Shown: in pieces, positions 43,650 through 53,589 of the stretch | Position numbering within the stretch: the stretch's first letter is position 1 | How the letters are laid out: each line of letters opens with the position of its first letter | Assembly (NCBI RefSeq): GCF_023554995.1 | Contig: NZ_JAMJPK010000005.1 | Location: 186,001-250,000, forward strand | Direction of reading: 5' to 3' | Source: Halomonas gemina | GTDB taxonomy: Bacteria; Pseudomonadota; Gammaproteobacteria; Pseudomonadales; Halomonadaceae | DNA: 64,000 bases | Program-made: the position numbers and the translations under genes | The notes under the pieces: generated by a model | Told to the model about the DNA's origin: nothing | Databases searched by the model: none | The model's input: the letters and a program-made list of their open reading frames with translations, nothing else

Positions 43650-44891
43650 ATGTTCGACCGTCTTCCCTTCCTGATCGGGCTGCGCTACGTGCGCGCCAAG
43701 CGTCGCAACCACTTCATCTCCTTCATCTCACTGACCTCCATGCTGGGGCTCATGCTGGGGGTCGCGGTGCTCATCCTGGTGCTCTCGGTGATGAATGGCT
43801 TCGACCACGAGCTGCGCACCCGGGTGCTGGGCATGGTGCCGCACACCAAGATCGAGGCGCCGGGCGGGCTCACCGACTGGCAGCCGCTGGCCGAGCGCCT
43901 CATTGAGCGCGAGCGGGTGATCGGCGCCGCCCCCTATGTCGAGCAGCAGGGCATGTTCTCGGTGGGTGGGCGCAACGAGGGCGCCATGGTCATCGGCATC
44001 GAGCCCGAGTGGGAAGGCCGGGTGTCGATCATCGATGAGAACATGAGCAACGGTAGCCTCGACGACCTCACCCCCGGCGAGTGGAACATCGTGCTCGGCT
44101 CGATCCTGGCGCGTCGCCTGGGCGTCGGCGTGGGCGACCGGGTGACGCTGCTGGTGCCCGAGGCCTCGATCACCCCGGCCGGGGTCTTCCCGCGGCTCAA
44201 GCGCTTCACCGTGAGCGGCATCTTCAGCGTCGGGGCTGACCTGGATGCCTCCCTGGCCTATGCCCACATCGACGACATGCAGACTCTGGCACGGCTGGGC
44301 GACGCGGTCGGCGGCCTGCGCCTCGAGCTGGACGACCTCTTCGCCGCGGGCAGCGAGACCCGGGCGATCATCGATGAGCTGGGGTCAGGCTTCCGCGGGC
44401 TCGACTGGACCTACTCGCATGGCAACCTCTTCCAGGCCATCCAGATGGAGAAGCGCATGATCGCGCTGCTGCTGACGGTGATCATCGCCGTGGCGGCCTT
44501 CAACATCGTCTCCACCCTGGTGATGGTGGTGACCGACAAGCGGGCCGACATCGCCATCCTGCGCACCATCGGCGCCACGCCACGCTCGATCATGGGAATC
44601 TTCATCGTCCAGGGGCTGGCGATCGGGGTGATCGGCATCCTGGTGGGCGTGACCCTGGGCGTGCTGCTGGCCTGGACCGTGTCGGACCTGATTGGCTGGG
44701 TGGAGAGCACCCTGGGTATCCACTTCCTCGATGCCGGCGTCTACTTCATCAGCAACCTGCCGTCGCGCCTGATCTGGAGCGATGTGGGCAATATCGTCTC
44801 CGCGGCCTTCGTGCTGACCTTCCTCTCCACCCTGTACCCGGCCTGGCGCGCCGCCCGGGTGCAGCCTGCCGAGGTGCTGCGCTATGAGTGA
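43650..44891 (+). CDS. lolC: lipoprotein-releasing ABC permease, LolC/LolE family
   Basis: This 413-residue inner-membrane protein has one N-terminal span (about 28-50), a large periplasmic domain and three C-terminal spans, the LolC/E/F plan. With LolD it extracts outer-membrane lipoproteins and passes them to LolA. The start ATG 43650 (MFDRLPFLIGLRYVRAKRRN) fits the family N-terminus. The stop overlaps lolD by 8 bp. No second permease gene (lolE) follows, so this single permease may work as a homodimer (LolF type). Confidence 0.94.
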   Translation: MFDRLPFLIGLRYVRAKRRNHFISFISLTSMLGLMLGVAVLILVLSVMNGFDHELRTRVLGMVPHTKIEAPGGLTDWQPLAERLIERERVIGAAPYVEQQGMFSVGGRNEGAMVIGIEPEWEGRVSIIDENMSNGSLDDLTPGEWNIVLGSILARRLGVGVGDRVTLLVPEASITPAGVFPRLKRFTVSGIFSVGADLDASLAYAHIDDMQTLARLGDAVGGLRLELDDLFAAGSETRAIIDELGSGFRGLDWTYSHGNLFQAIQMEKRMIALLLTVIIAVAAFNIVSTLVMVVTDKRADIAILRTIGATPRSIMGIFIVQGLAIGVIGILVGVTLGVLLAWTVSDLIGWVESTLGIHFLDAGVYFISNLPSRLIWSDVGNIVSAAFVLTFLSTLYPAWRAARVQPAEVLRYE

Positions 44892-45618
44892 GACCGCCAT
44901 GACCCAAGGCGACGTCACGCCCTCCGCGGGGCAGGTGATGCTCGAATGCCGTGACCTAACCCGGGTCTATCGCGAGGGACCGCGGGACCTCACCGTGCTG
45001 GATGGCCTGACGATGCAGGTCCTGGCCGGCGAGCGGGTGGCCGTGGTCGGCAGCTCCGGCTCCGGCAAGACGACCCTGCTCAACCTGCTGGGCGGACTGG
45101 ATCGCCCGAGTCGCGGCGAGGTGCGCATCGCCGGCGAGTCGCTGCTGGAACTGGGTGACGCCGACCTGGGGCGCTTTCGCAACCGTCGGATCGGCTTCGT
45201 CTACCAGTTCCACCATCTGCTGGCGGAGTTCACCGCCCTGGAGAATGCCGCCCTGCCGCTGATCGTGCGCGGCCAGCGCAAGCGGGTGGCCGAGGAGCGC
45301 GCCCGGCAGCTGCTGGCGCGGGTCGGCATGGCCGAACGCGCCGACCACAAGCCGGGCGAGCTCTCGGGGGGGGAGCGCCAGCGGGTGGCCATCGCCCGGG
45401 CGCTGGTCACCGACCCCAGCCTGGTGCTGATGGACGAGCCCACCGGCAACCTGGACCAGACCACGGCGGCGAGCATCCTGGCGCTGATGGACGAGCTGGC
45501 AAGCAGCGCGGCCTGCGCCTTCGTGATCGTCACCCACGACCCGGCGCTCGCCGCCCATCAGGATCGCGTCCTTCGACTCGACGGCGGACGCCTGGTCGAG
45601 CAGGCCGGGGCCGACTGA
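44884..45618 (+). CDS. lolD: lipoprotein-releasing ABC ATPase LolD
   Basis: This 244-residue ABC ATPase energises lipoprotein release. Walker A is GSSGSGKTTLL, the signature is LSGGERQRV and Walker B is LVLMDEPTGNLD. A short extra N-terminus precedes the ABC domain; alternative starts at Met6 or Met19 are possible. It overlaps the permease gene by 8 bp. The next gene downstream (DUF2062) is on the other strand, so the operon holds only two genes. Confidence 0.95.
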   Translation: MSETAMTQGDVTPSAGQVMLECRDLTRVYREGPRDLTVLDGLTMQVLAGERVAVVGSSGSGKTTLLNLLGGLDRPSRGEVRIAGESLLELGDADLGRFRNRRIGFVYQFHHLLAEFTALENAALPLIVRGQRKRVAEERARQLLARVGMAERADHKPGELSGGERQRVAIARALVTDPSLVLMDEPTGNLDQTTAASILALMDELASSAACAFVIVTHDPALAAHQDRVLRLDGGRLVEQAGAD

Positions 45619-45656
45619 GCTGGCACTTCTCTACCTGGTGATTCGGCCTGGCGGCC

Positions 45657-46199
45657 TCACTCCTCCCGGCCGGCGGTCCGCTGTCGCCGGCGTCGGCGCG
45701 CCCGTGCCTTCCAGCTCCGCGAGACCTGCCAGCGCCACACCAGACGGATCACCAGGTTGGCCAGGGCGGCAATCGCCACCGCCGCGACCAGCGAGCCCAG
45801 GGCCAGCGTCGGCAGGATCTCCAGCAGCTGCTCGGCGATCCAGCGGGTGGAGACTCGCTCCGGGGCCTGGCGAACCGGTATGTCCAGCAGCCAGGCCCCG
45901 AGCCGGTAGTTGCCGTAGAAGATCAGCGGCATCGTCAGGGGGTTGGTGATCCACACCAGGCCGATGGAGAGCGGCAGGTTGCAGCGAACCAGCCAGGCCC
46001 CGAAGGCGGCCACCAGCATCTGGAAGGGAATCGGCAGCAGGGCGCTGAAAAGCCCCACGGAGAAGGCATTGGCCACGCTGCGTCGCGTCAGCACCCATAG
46101 CGAGGGGTTGCCGATCAGGTGGCTGACGAAGCGCAGGGAGCGTCGGCGCCTGAGGGCATCGGGGTGGGGCAGGTAGCGCTGCAGCAGTCGGCGCGGCAT
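45657..46199 (-). CDS. DUF2062 membrane protein
   Basis: This 180-residue protein has the DUF2062 pattern: a basic N-terminus (RRLLQRYLPHPDALRRRRSLR), the conserved segment RRSVANAFSVGLFSALLPIPFQM, WITNPLTMPLIF, and three to four hydrophobic spans, then a very Arg-rich cytoplasmic tail. Its function is unknown. In Pseudomonas it sits likewise between lolE and comEC. It is convergent with lolD and divergent from comEC. The start at 46199 matches the family N-terminus. Confidence 0.88.
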   Translation of the reverse strand: MPRRLLQRYLPHPDALRRRRSLRFVSHLIGNPSLWVLTRRSVANAFSVGLFSALLPIPFQMLVAAFGAWLVRCNLPLSIGLVWITNPLTMPLIFYGNYRLGAWLLDIPVRQAPERVSTRWIAEQLLEILPTLALGSLVAAVAIAALANLVIRLVWRWQVSRSWKARARRRRRQRTAGREE

Positions 46200-46331
46200 G
46201 GACGAGGGGCTCGCGGCTTCCAAACCCGGGCTATTATCCATACAAGTCGCTTGCCTCGCCATGAAGCCCCCTCAATGTGACGCCGCTGGGGGACTGGCGG
46301 GTCGTCATGCTTGCCGTTCAGGGACGATGCC

Positions 46332-48629
46332 ATGCAGCTGGGCCTGGCCATTCCCCTGGCACTCGCCGTGCTGGCCGGCGTGCTGGGGGGCCATCTTGCC
46401 GTGCCGGGGGCCCTCGAGGCCCTGGCCATCGGCCTGCTGGTTGCCCTGGCCGGTCGCCGAGCGCGCCTCGCGATGGGGCTGGTGGTGGTGGCCCTGGTGG
46501 CGGTCCAGCTGCTGATGGTGCGCGGCGGCGAGCTCGCCCCGGGGCTGACCCGTCAGGACCTGCGGCTGGAGGGGCGGCTGACCGCGGTGACCCGGGACGA
46601 GCGGCTGGCGCGACTGATGCTGGAGGTCACCGAGTGCCGCCCCCTGGCAGAGACATTGCCCGATTGTCGCGACCTCGAGCGGGTCCGGCTCTCCTTCTTC
46701 GACGCCCCGGCCATGGTGCCCGGCGAACGCTGGCAGCTGACGGCTCGCCTGCGTCCGCCCTCGGGCTTCGCCAACCCCGGCACCTTCGACTATCGCGGCT
46801 GGCTGTGGCGGGAGGGCATCCAGGCCAGCGGCTATGTGCGCCGCGAGCCACCTCCTCGCCGCCTGGCCTCCGCCCCCTTCTCGCTGCACCGGCTGGCGCT
46901 GGCCCACCTCGACGAACAGGCGCTGGCACCACGCCACCGGCGCTGGCTGGCGGCCCTGACCCTGGGGGCGAGCGAGCGGCTGGAGACGCGCGACTGGGAC
47001 CTGCTCAACGCCACCGGCACCACCCACCTGATGGTGATCTCGGGGCTGCACGTGGGGCTGGTAGCCGCCTTCGCCCTGTGGCTGGCAAGGGGGCTTGCCC
47101 GGCTGGTCACCCCCGGGGGATGGCGCCTGGCGGTGTGGCCCTGGTGGCTGTCGGCTGCGGCGGCGGTAGGGTATGCCGGCCTGGCCGGCCTGGAGCCCCC
47201 TGCGCTTCGCGCCATGATCATGACCCTGGTAGGGCTCTGGGTGGCCAGCGGGCGCCATTCGCCCGGCCCCTGGCAGGCCTGGTGGCTGGCCCTGGCGCTG
47301 GTGCTGCTGGCCGACCCCCTGTCGGCCTGGCGTCCCGGCCTCTGGCTGTCGTTCGCCGCCGTGGCACTGCTGATCCTCATCTGGCAGGGGAGGGCGCGCC
47401 CGCAGGGGGTGAGCGGCTGGCTCCGGGCCCTGGTTCGTACCCAGCTGCTGCTGGCGCCGCTGATGGCCGCCGCCGTGCTGCTGGCCTTCGATCGCCTGGC
47501 GCCGGCCGCCCCGCTGCTTAACCTGGTTGCCGTCCCCCTGGTCAGCAGCCTGATGGTGCCCCTGGGGCTGCTTGGCTGGCTGACGGCCTGGCTGCCGCCG
47601 CTCTCGGCGCTGTGCTGGACCCTGTTCGGCCTGCTGGCCGACGCCCTGTCAGCGCTGCTGGGCCTGGCCGCCACCTGGCTGCCCCTCTGGTTGCCGTCGC
47701 CGTCGCGGGTCGGCCCGCTGGGGCTGGCCCTGGGGCTCGCGGCCCTGCTGTGGGCGCTGCCGGGCCTGGCGGCGCGCCTGCGGCTGGTCGGTACGGCGGC
47801 GCTGCTGCTGGTGCCGCTTGGCCTCTCCTCCTCGTCCCCGGTGCCCGCCGAGGGGCTGCTGCGGGTCCGGGTCCACGACGTGGGTCAGGGCCAGCTGGTC
47901 GAGCTGCGTACCGCCGGCTATCGCGCGCTCCATGACACCGGGCCGCGCTTCGGTTCCGGCTTCATGCCGCTCGGCTCACTCTGGCCCCCGGGACAGCGCT
48001 TCGATGACGTCATCATCAGCCATGCCGACCAGGATCACGCCGGCGGCCTGCCGGCCCTGCGCGAGCAGCACCGGGTGAAGCGCTTCCTGGTGCCGCCCGG
48101 CGAGGCCCTCGACGTGCCGACGGAGCCCTGCGTGGCTGGCCGCGAGTGGCGGCGCGATGGCGTGACCTTCCGGATCCTCTGGCCACCGGCCGAGAGCGGC
48201 GAGCTTTCGTCCAACGACCGCTCCTGCGTGCTGCTGGCGAGCGTCGGCGAGCGCCACCTGCTGATTACCGGTGATGTGGGCCGCGATATCGAGCGGCGTT
48301 TCCTCGCCGAACTCCCTTCGCGGGTCGCTCTGCTGGTGGCGGGGCACCACGGCAGCAGCACCAGTTCCGGCATTCCGCTGGTGCGGCGCCTGTCGCCCCG
48401 CCACGTGGTCTTCAGTGCGGCGCGCGACAACCCCTTCGGCCATCCGGCAGCCCCCGTCGTGCGCCGCTTCCGTGACGTCGGCAGCTGCCTGTGGAACACC
48501 GCCCTGGACGGTGCCGTGACCCTGTGGCTCGGCGAGAAAACCCGCCCGAGCCTGCGTGCCGAGCGACCGACCGCCTGGCGGCGGGGCGGTGTCGGAGGGG
48601 GCTGCCTTGCGTTAGAATCGCCTCACTGA
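46332..48629 (+). CDS. comEC: DNA internalization channel ComEC/Rec2
   Basis: This 765-residue polytopic protein is predicted to move single-stranded DNA across the inner membrane in natural transformation. It has a DUF4131 N-terminal part, the Competence domain with many spans (about 200-500), and a C-terminal metallo-beta-lactamase-like domain with SHADQDHAGGLPAL and HHGSS. The ATG at 46332 follows AGGGA; a TTG 21 bp upstream is in frame but less likely. Other competence genes are not in the window. exbB follows 40 bp downstream. Confidence 0.92.
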   Translation: MQLGLAIPLALAVLAGVLGGHLAVPGALEALAIGLLVALAGRRARLAMGLVVVALVAVQLLMVRGGELAPGLTRQDLRLEGRLTAVTRDERLARLMLEVTECRPLAETLPDCRDLERVRLSFFDAPAMVPGERWQLTARLRPPSGFANPGTFDYRGWLWREGIQASGYVRREPPPRRLASAPFSLHRLALAHLDEQALAPRHRRWLAALTLGASERLETRDWDLLNATGTTHLMVISGLHVGLVAAFALWLARGLARLVTPGGWRLAVWPWWLSAAAAVGYAGLAGLEPPALRAMIMTLVGLWVASGRHSPGPWQAWWLALALVLLADPLSAWRPGLWLSFAAVALLILIWQGRARPQGVSGWLRALVRTQLLLAPLMAAAVLLAFDRLAPAAPLLNLVAVPLVSSLMVPLGLLGWLTAWLPPLSALCWTLFGLLADALSALLGLAATWLPLWLPSPSRVGPLGLALGLAALLWALPGLAARLRLVGTAALLLVPLGLSSSSPVPAEGLLRVRVHDVGQGQLVELRTAGYRALHDTGPRFGSGFMPLGSLWPPGQRFDDVIISHADQDHAGGLPALREQHRVKRFLVPPGEALDVPTEPCVAGREWRRDGVTFRILWPPAESGELSSNDRSCVLLASVGERHLLITGDVGRDIERRFLAELPSRVALLVAGHHGSSTSSGIPLVRRLSPRHVVFSAARDNPFGHPAAPVVRRFRDVGSCLWNTALDGAVTLWLGEKTRPSLRAERPTAWRRGGVGGGCLALESPH
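48613..48618 (+). promoter_or_regulatory. candidate -10 box before exbB
   Basis: TAGAAT lies within the end of comEC, 52 bp before the exbB ATG. No good -35 is seen at normal spacing, so the exbB-murB operon may equally depend on transcription through comEC. Confidence 0.3.
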
Positions 48630-48669
48630 CGCCCGGTCTCGGGGCCGGTCATCTGCAAGGGGAAACCGC

Positions 48670-49383
48670 ATGGACATGATGGATGCCCTGATCGCCGGGG
48701 GCTGGTTGATGGTGCCGCTGCTGGGTTGCTCGCTGCTGGCCACGGTGATCATCATCGAGCGCCTGTGGACCCTCAGGGCGCGTCGCATCGCCCCCTACGG
48801 GCTGGGGCAGGAGGTCTGTCGGCTGGTGGCGCGGGGGCAGGTCAACCTCTACTGGCTGGAAGGGCACTCCCCGCTGGGCGGCGTGCTCGCCGCCGGGCTG
48901 CGCAATGCCCGGCTCGGTCACGAGCAGGTGCGTGCGCGGCTCCAGGAGGCGGCCACCGCGGTGATCCATGACATGGAGCGCTTCCTGAGCCCCCTGGGCA
49001 CCATCGCCGCCATCACGCCCCTGATCGGCCTGCTGGGCACCGTGGTGGGCATGATCGAGGTCTTCGCGGTGATCGTCACCGGCGACGGGGCCAGCCGTAC
49101 CGCCGACCTGGCCGGCGGCATCTCCCGCGCCCTGGTCACCACCGCGGCAGGCCTCACCGTGGCGATCCCGTCGCTGATGTTCCATCGCTACTTCCAGCGC
49201 CGAGTCGAGGACATCACGGTGCGCATGGAGGAGCAGGCCGGACAAGTGGTCGAGTATCTCGCCCACTACCCGGGCGAACTGGTGCTTGCCGAGCGGCACG
49301 CTGACGAGTCCCGGCCGGGGGGGCGCGGCGACGAGCAGCTGGAGGCCGATGGGCGTATCGCGCCCAGGGTGAAGCAGCCGTGA
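48670..49383 (+). CDS. exbB: ExbB/TolQ-family proton channel protein
   Basis: This 237-residue protein of the MotA/TolQ/ExbB family has three membrane spans (about 10-32, 110-135, 155-178). The conserved block PLGTIAAITPLIGLLGTVVGMIEVF is split across the second span, and ISRALVTTAAGLTVAIPSL forms the third. With ExbD it forms a proton-driven motor subunit pair; the partner (TonB-like or other) is not in the window. The GTG start of exbD overlaps its stop. Confidence 0.92.
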   Translation: MDMMDALIAGGWLMVPLLGCSLLATVIIIERLWTLRARRIAPYGLGQEVCRLVARGQVNLYWLEGHSPLGGVLAAGLRNARLGHEQVRARLQEAATAVIHDMERFLSPLGTIAAITPLIGLLGTVVGMIEVFAVIVTGDGASRTADLAGGISRALVTTAAGLTVAIPSLMFHRYFQRRVEDITVRMEEQAGQVVEYLAHYPGELVLAERHADESRPGGRGDEQLEADGRIAPRVKQP

Positions 49384-49802
49384 GGTTTCCCCGGCGGCGA
49401 CGCGACCCGGTGGAGGTTAACCTGACCCCGCTGATCGACGTGGTCTTCCTGCTGCTGATCTTCTTCATGGTCTCGACCACCTTCGAGACCCGCCAGGCGC
49501 TGGAGCTAGAGCTCCCCGAGAGCGAGAGTGGCCAGGACATGGAGACATCCCCGGTGACCCTGGTGGTGACCGCCGCGGGCGACTACCGGCTGGGCGAGCA
49601 GGTCCATACCGCCGGCACGCTGGGCGAGGCGCTGGCCGCCGAGGCCGAGCAGGCCCGCGAATTCGGCCTGGTGGTGGAGGCCGATGGGCGGGCCACCCAT
49701 GCCGACGTGGTGCGTGTCCTGGACCGTGCCGCCGGCCTGGAGATCCGCCGCGTGCGCATCGCCACCGCGTCGGCCTCAACCCCTCAAGCGGAGACACCGT
49801 GA
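49380..49802 (+). CDS. exbD: ExbD/TolR-family protein
   Basis: This 140-residue protein has one N-terminal membrane span (about 18-38) with the functional Asp in LTPLIDVVFLLLIFFMV, then a periplasmic domain. It pairs with the preceding ExbB. The GTG start (49380) overlaps the exbB stop as GTGA, and its own stop overlaps the GTG of msbA, so three genes are chained by stop-start overlaps. Confidence 0.92.
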   Translation: MRFPRRRRDPVEVNLTPLIDVVFLLLIFFMVSTTFETRQALELELPESESGQDMETSPVTLVVTAAGDYRLGEQVHTAGTLGEALAAEAEQAREFGLVVEADGRATHADVVRVLDRAAGLEIRRVRIATASASTPQAETP

Positions 49803-51538
49803 TCGAACATTCCGGCTGGACCCTCTACAAGCGCCTGCTGGGCTACGTGAAGCCCTACTGGCGGGCCTTCTCCCTGGCGATCCTCGGCTATGTCATCTAT
49901 GCCGCCTCGAGCACCGCCCTGGCGGAGATGATGAAGCGACTCATCGACGGTATCCAGAACCCCGATGCCGCCTTCCGGCTCTTCCTGCCGCTGTTCGTGG
50001 TGGGGATGTTCGCGGCCCGCGGGCTCGGCACCTTCCTCGGCACCTACTTCATGAGCAGCGTGGCGCGCAACCTGGTGCATGTGCTGCGCTGTGACGTCTT
50101 CAACCACATGCTGCACCTGCCGGGACACTTCTTCGATGGCCACTCCACGGGACACCTGATCTCGCGGGTCACCTACCACGTCGAGCAGGTCACCGGCGCC
50201 GCCACCAAGGCCGTCACCATCCTGCTGCGCGAGGGCTTCTTCGTCATCGGCCTGGTGGCCTACCTGCTGTGGACCAACTGGATGCTGACCCTGCTGTTCC
50301 TGGCCGTGACGCCGCTGATCGGCGGCGTGGTCAGCTATGCCAGCAAGCGCTTTCGGCGCATCTCGCGGCGCATCCAGCGCTCCATGGGCGACGTCACCCA
50401 CGTGGCCTCCGAGGCGCTCTCCGGCTACCGGGTGGTGCGCACCCACGGCGCCGAGGAGTACGAGAAGGCGCGCTTCGCCGCGGCCAGCGAGGTCAACCGG
50501 CGGCAGAGCATGAAGGAGGCGTTGACCAAGGCCACCAGCACCCCGGTGATCCAGCTGCTGGTGGCGCTGTCCCTGGCGGTGCTGGTGTGGCTGGCCATGT
50601 CGCCGACCCTGCTGGACGCCATGACCCCCGGCGAGTTCGTGGCCTTCGTCACCGCCGCCGCGCTGATGGCCAAGCCGGTCCGCCAGCTCACCGAGATCAA
50701 CAGCGAGATCCAGAAGGGCATCGCCGCCGCCGGCGAGCTGTTCGGGCTGCTCGAGGAGCCCCCGGAGAGCGACGAGGGCACCCGTGACCCCGGCCGCCTC
50801 GCCGGCCGGGTTCGCCTCGATGGGGTGCGCTTCGCCTACGGCGAGGACCAGCCCGAAGTGCTCAAGGGCATCGACCTGGAGGTGGCACCCGGCGAGATGG
50901 TCGCCATCGTCGGGCGCTCCGGCAGCGGCAAGTCGACCCTGGTGGGCCTGCTGCCACGTTTCTATCACCCGACGGCGGGGCGCATCCTGGTCGATGAGGT
51001 GCCGCTGGAGGCGTTCCGCCTGCAACCGCTGCGCCGCCAGATTGCCCTGGTCTCCCAGCAGGTCACCCTGTTCAATGCCAGCATCGCCGACAACATCGCC
51101 TACGGGATCGCCGACCCCGATCGGGCGGAGATCGAGGCCGCGGCGCGCGCCGCCCATGCCCACGAGTTCATCGAGCGCATGCCGGGGGGCTACGACGCCG
51201 TGGTCGGTGAGAACGGCGTGATGCTCTCCGGCGGACAGCGCCAGCGCCTGGCCATCGCCCGGGCGATCTTCAAGGATGCGCCGCTGCTGGTGCTCGATGA
51301 GGCGACCTCGGCCCTGGATACCGAGTCTGAGCGGCATATCCAGGCGGCCCTGGAGGAGGTCTGCCGGGGGCGCACCACCTTCGTCATCGCCCACCGCCTC
51401 TCGACCATCGAGCGCGCCGACCGCATCCTGGTGCTCGAACAGGGCGAGGTCGTCGAGCAGGGCAGCCATGCCGAGCTGCTGGCGCGGGACGGGGCCTATG
51501 CGGCCCTGCATCGGCTGCAGTTCCAGGAGCCGGCCTGA
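49799..51538 (+). CDS. msbA: lipid A export ATP-binding/permease MsbA
   Basis: This 579-residue half-transporter flips core lipid A across the inner membrane. Six membrane spans (about 20-310) are followed by the ABC domain with Walker A GRSGSGKSTL, signature LSGGQRQRL and Walker B LLVLDEATSALD. The GTG start at 49799 overlaps exbD. Placement directly before lpxK is the universal msbA-lpxK pairing. Confidence 0.97.
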   Translation: MIEHSGWTLYKRLLGYVKPYWRAFSLAILGYVIYAASSTALAEMMKRLIDGIQNPDAAFRLFLPLFVVGMFAARGLGTFLGTYFMSSVARNLVHVLRCDVFNHMLHLPGHFFDGHSTGHLISRVTYHVEQVTGAATKAVTILLREGFFVIGLVAYLLWTNWMLTLLFLAVTPLIGGVVSYASKRFRRISRRIQRSMGDVTHVASEALSGYRVVRTHGAEEYEKARFAAASEVNRRQSMKEALTKATSTPVIQLLVALSLAVLVWLAMSPTLLDAMTPGEFVAFVTAAALMAKPVRQLTEINSEIQKGIAAAGELFGLLEEPPESDEGTRDPGRLAGRVRLDGVRFAYGEDQPEVLKGIDLEVAPGEMVAIVGRSGSGKSTLVGLLPRFYHPTAGRILVDEVPLEAFRLQPLRRQIALVSQQVTLFNASIADNIAYGIADPDRAEIEAAARAAHAHEFIERMPGGYDAVVGENGVMLSGGQRQRLAIARAIFKDAPLLVLDEATSALDTESERHIQAALEEVCRGRTTFVIAHRLSTIERADRILVLEQGEVVEQGSHAELLARDGAYAALHRLQFQEPA

Positions 51539-51541
51539 TCC

Positions 51542-52579
51542 ATGGCGGGCAGTATCGGCGAGCGCTGGCTGGCGGCGGCCTACCGCGGCGATGCCTGGCT
51601 GGTGGCTCTGCGGCCGCTGGAGGCCCTCTATCGGCTGGCCGTGCGGCGTCGCGTCGCGGCCTTTGCGGCGGGCAGGCGGGTCGTCTGGCAGGCGCCGGTG
51701 CCGGTGATCGTGGTCGGCAACATCACTCTGGGCGGCACCGGCAAGTCGCCGCTGGTGGCCTGGCTGGCCCGCTTTCTCGTCGAGCGGGGCTGGTCGCCCG
51801 GTATCCTGTCGCGGGGCTATGGCGGTCGCAGCGACCGCTATCCGCTGCTGCTGGATGCCGACACGCCGGTCACGGCCTGCGGTGACGAGCCTCGCATGCT
51901 GGCGGACCAGGCGGGGGTGCCGGTGGTGGTCGACCCCGATCGCCCCCGGGGCGCGAGGCGACTGCTGGCGGCGGGATGCGATATCCTGATCGGCGATGAT
52001 GGCCTGCAGCACCTGGCGCTGGGACGTGACCTGGAACTGGTGGTCGTGGATGGCCGCCGAGGCTTCGGCAACGGCCGCTGCCTGCCGGCGGGGCCGCTGC
52101 GCGAGCCATTGGAGCGGCTCGACGGGGTGGATGCCGTGGTGGTCAACGGCCAGCCGGCCTTCGCGGCGCCGGCCGGGGCCCATGGCATGACGCTGGTGCC
52201 CTCGGCCTGGCGTCGCCTCGGCGACGGCAGGCGGGTGCCGCCCTCGCCGCCACCCTTCGCCGGGCCGGCGCATGCCGTGGCCGGGATCGGTCACCCGGCA
52301 CGCTTCTTCGCCACCCTGGAGGCGCTGGGCGTGGAGCCGATCCCCCACGCCTTCGCCGACCACCATCGCTTCACGGCGGCCGACCTGGCCTTCGCCGACC
52401 GTCGGCCGGTGGTGATGACGGCCAAGGACGCGGTGAAATGTCGTGGGCTGGCGCCCTTCGATAGCTGGGTCCTCGAGGTGGAAGCCCGGCCCGACGCCGC
52501 CTTCATCGACTGGCTGCAGACGCGGCTGGTGTTACTCTCAACCCAGGCGGCGCGGCGAACATCCCGTGCCGCCACCTGA
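51542..52579 (+). CDS. lpxK: tetraacyldisaccharide 4'-kinase
   Basis: This 345-residue membrane-associated P-loop kinase phosphorylates the 4' position of the lipid A precursor. An N-terminal hydrophobic/amphipathic region precedes the P-loop [23 protein letters not shown] and [20 protein letters not shown] are conserved blocks. It starts 3 bp after msbA and ends 20 bp before the small Trm112-family gene. Confidence 0.97.
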   Translation: MAGSIGERWLAAAYRGDAWLVALRPLEALYRLAVRRRVAAFAAGRRVVWQAPVPVIVVGNITLGGTGKSPLVAWLARFLVERGWSPGILSRGYGGRSDRYPLLLDADTPVTACGDEPRMLADQAGVPVVVDPDRPRGARRLLAAGCDILIGDDGLQHLALGRDLELVVVDGRRGFGNGRCLPAGPLREPLERLDGVDAVVVNGQPAFAAPAGAHGMTLVPSAWRRLGDGRRVPPSPPPFAGPAHAVAGIGHPARFFATLEALGVEPIPHAFADHHRFTAADLAFADRRPVVMTAKDAVKCRGLAPFDSWVLEVEARPDAAFIDWLQTRLVLLSTQAARRTSRAAT

Positions 52580-52599
52580 AACCCATCCGAGGGGGAGCC

Positions 52600-52809
52600 A
52601 TGGACAAGGAACTGCTGGCCATGCTGATCTGCCCGCTGTGCAAGGGCAAGTTGAAGTACAACCGCGAGGCCGGTGAGCTGGCGTGCCATTACGATGGCCT
52701 CGCCTACCCGATTCGCGACGGCATCCCGGTGATGCTGCCCGAGGAAGCCCGGCCGATGGACGTCGACGAGAAGCTGCACGACTCTCCCGGTCGCACCGGC
52801 GAGTCCTGA
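52600..52809 (+). CDS. ycaR: Trm112-family protein YcaR
   Basis: This 69-residue protein of the Trm112/UPF0434 family sits between lpxK and kdsB, as in E. coli and Pseudomonas. The N-terminal [12 protein letters not shown] contains two Cys, and the later [19 protein letters not shown] completes the compact Trm112 fold. In other organisms Trm112 proteins activate methyltransferases; the role of the lpxK-linked version is not established. Confidence 0.92.
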   Translation: MDKELLAMLICPLCKGKLKYNREAGELACHYDGLAYPIRDGIPVMLPEEARPMDVDEKLHDSPGRTGES

Positions 52810-52818
52810 GGAGGTCCC

Positions 52819-53589
52819 ATGCAGGAGTTCATCGCCGTCATCCCGGCGCGCTTTGCCTCCTCGCGGCTGCCTGGCAAGCCGCTGGCCGAGATCGCCGGCG
52901 AACCCATGGTAGCCCATGTCTGGCGGCGGGCACGGGAGAGCAGTGCCGCCCGGGTGGTGGTGGCCACCGATGACCGGCGCGTCGCCGAGGCACTGGCCCC
53001 GTGCGGCGCCGAGGTGCTGCTCACCGCCGACGACCACCCCTCGGGGACCGACCGCCTGGCCGAAGTGGCCGAGCGCCTGGGGCTGGCCGAGGACGCCGTG
53101 CTGGTCAATGTCCAGGGCGACGAGCCGCTGATCCCGCCGCTGCTGATCGACCAGGTGGCGGCGCGGCTCTTCGACGATCCCGACGCCTCCATCGCCACCC
53201 TGGCCGAACCGATCAGCGACGTCGAGACGCTCTTCAACCCCAATGCGGTCAAGGTGGTGCGTGCGCTCTCCGGTCGCGCCCTCTATTTCTCGCGGGCCCC
53301 CATCCCCTGGGACAGGGACGCCTTCGCCCGTCGCCCCGCACTGCTGGAGACCGATGCCTGGCTGCGGCACATCGGCCTCTATGCCTATCGGGCAGGGTTT
53401 CTCGCCGACTACCGCGACTGGCCCCCTTCGCCGCTGGAGCGCCTGGAACAGCTCGAGCAGCTGCGTGCCCTCCACCATGGCCATGCCATCCAGGTGGCGC
53501 TGGCCCGGGTGCCGCACCCGGCGGGCGTGGATACCGAGGCGGACCTGGCACGGGTCCGTGAACTGCTGCAGCGCTCGGGAGGTCACTGA
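52819..53589 (+). CDS. kdsB: CMP-KDO synthetase (3-deoxy-manno-octulosonate cytidylyltransferase)
   Basis: This 256-residue nucleotidyltransferase activates KDO with CTP for lipopolysaccharide inner-core synthesis. Features are [19 protein letters not shown] at the N-terminus, [12 protein letters not shown] and [11 protein letters not shown] plus [11 protein letters not shown]. It follows GGAGG. The stop overlaps the ATG of the phosphatase gene by one base (TGATG). Confidence 0.97.
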   Translation: MQEFIAVIPARFASSRLPGKPLAEIAGEPMVAHVWRRARESSAARVVVATDDRRVAEALAPCGAEVLLTADDHPSGTDRLAEVAERLGLAEDAVLVNVQGDEPLIPPLLIDQVAARLFDDPDASIATLAEPISDVETLFNPNAVKVVRALSGRALYFSRAPIPWDRDAFARRPALLETDAWLRHIGLYAYRAGFLADYRDWPPSPLERLEQLEQLRALHHGHAIQVALARVPHPAGVDTEADLARVRELLQRSGGH

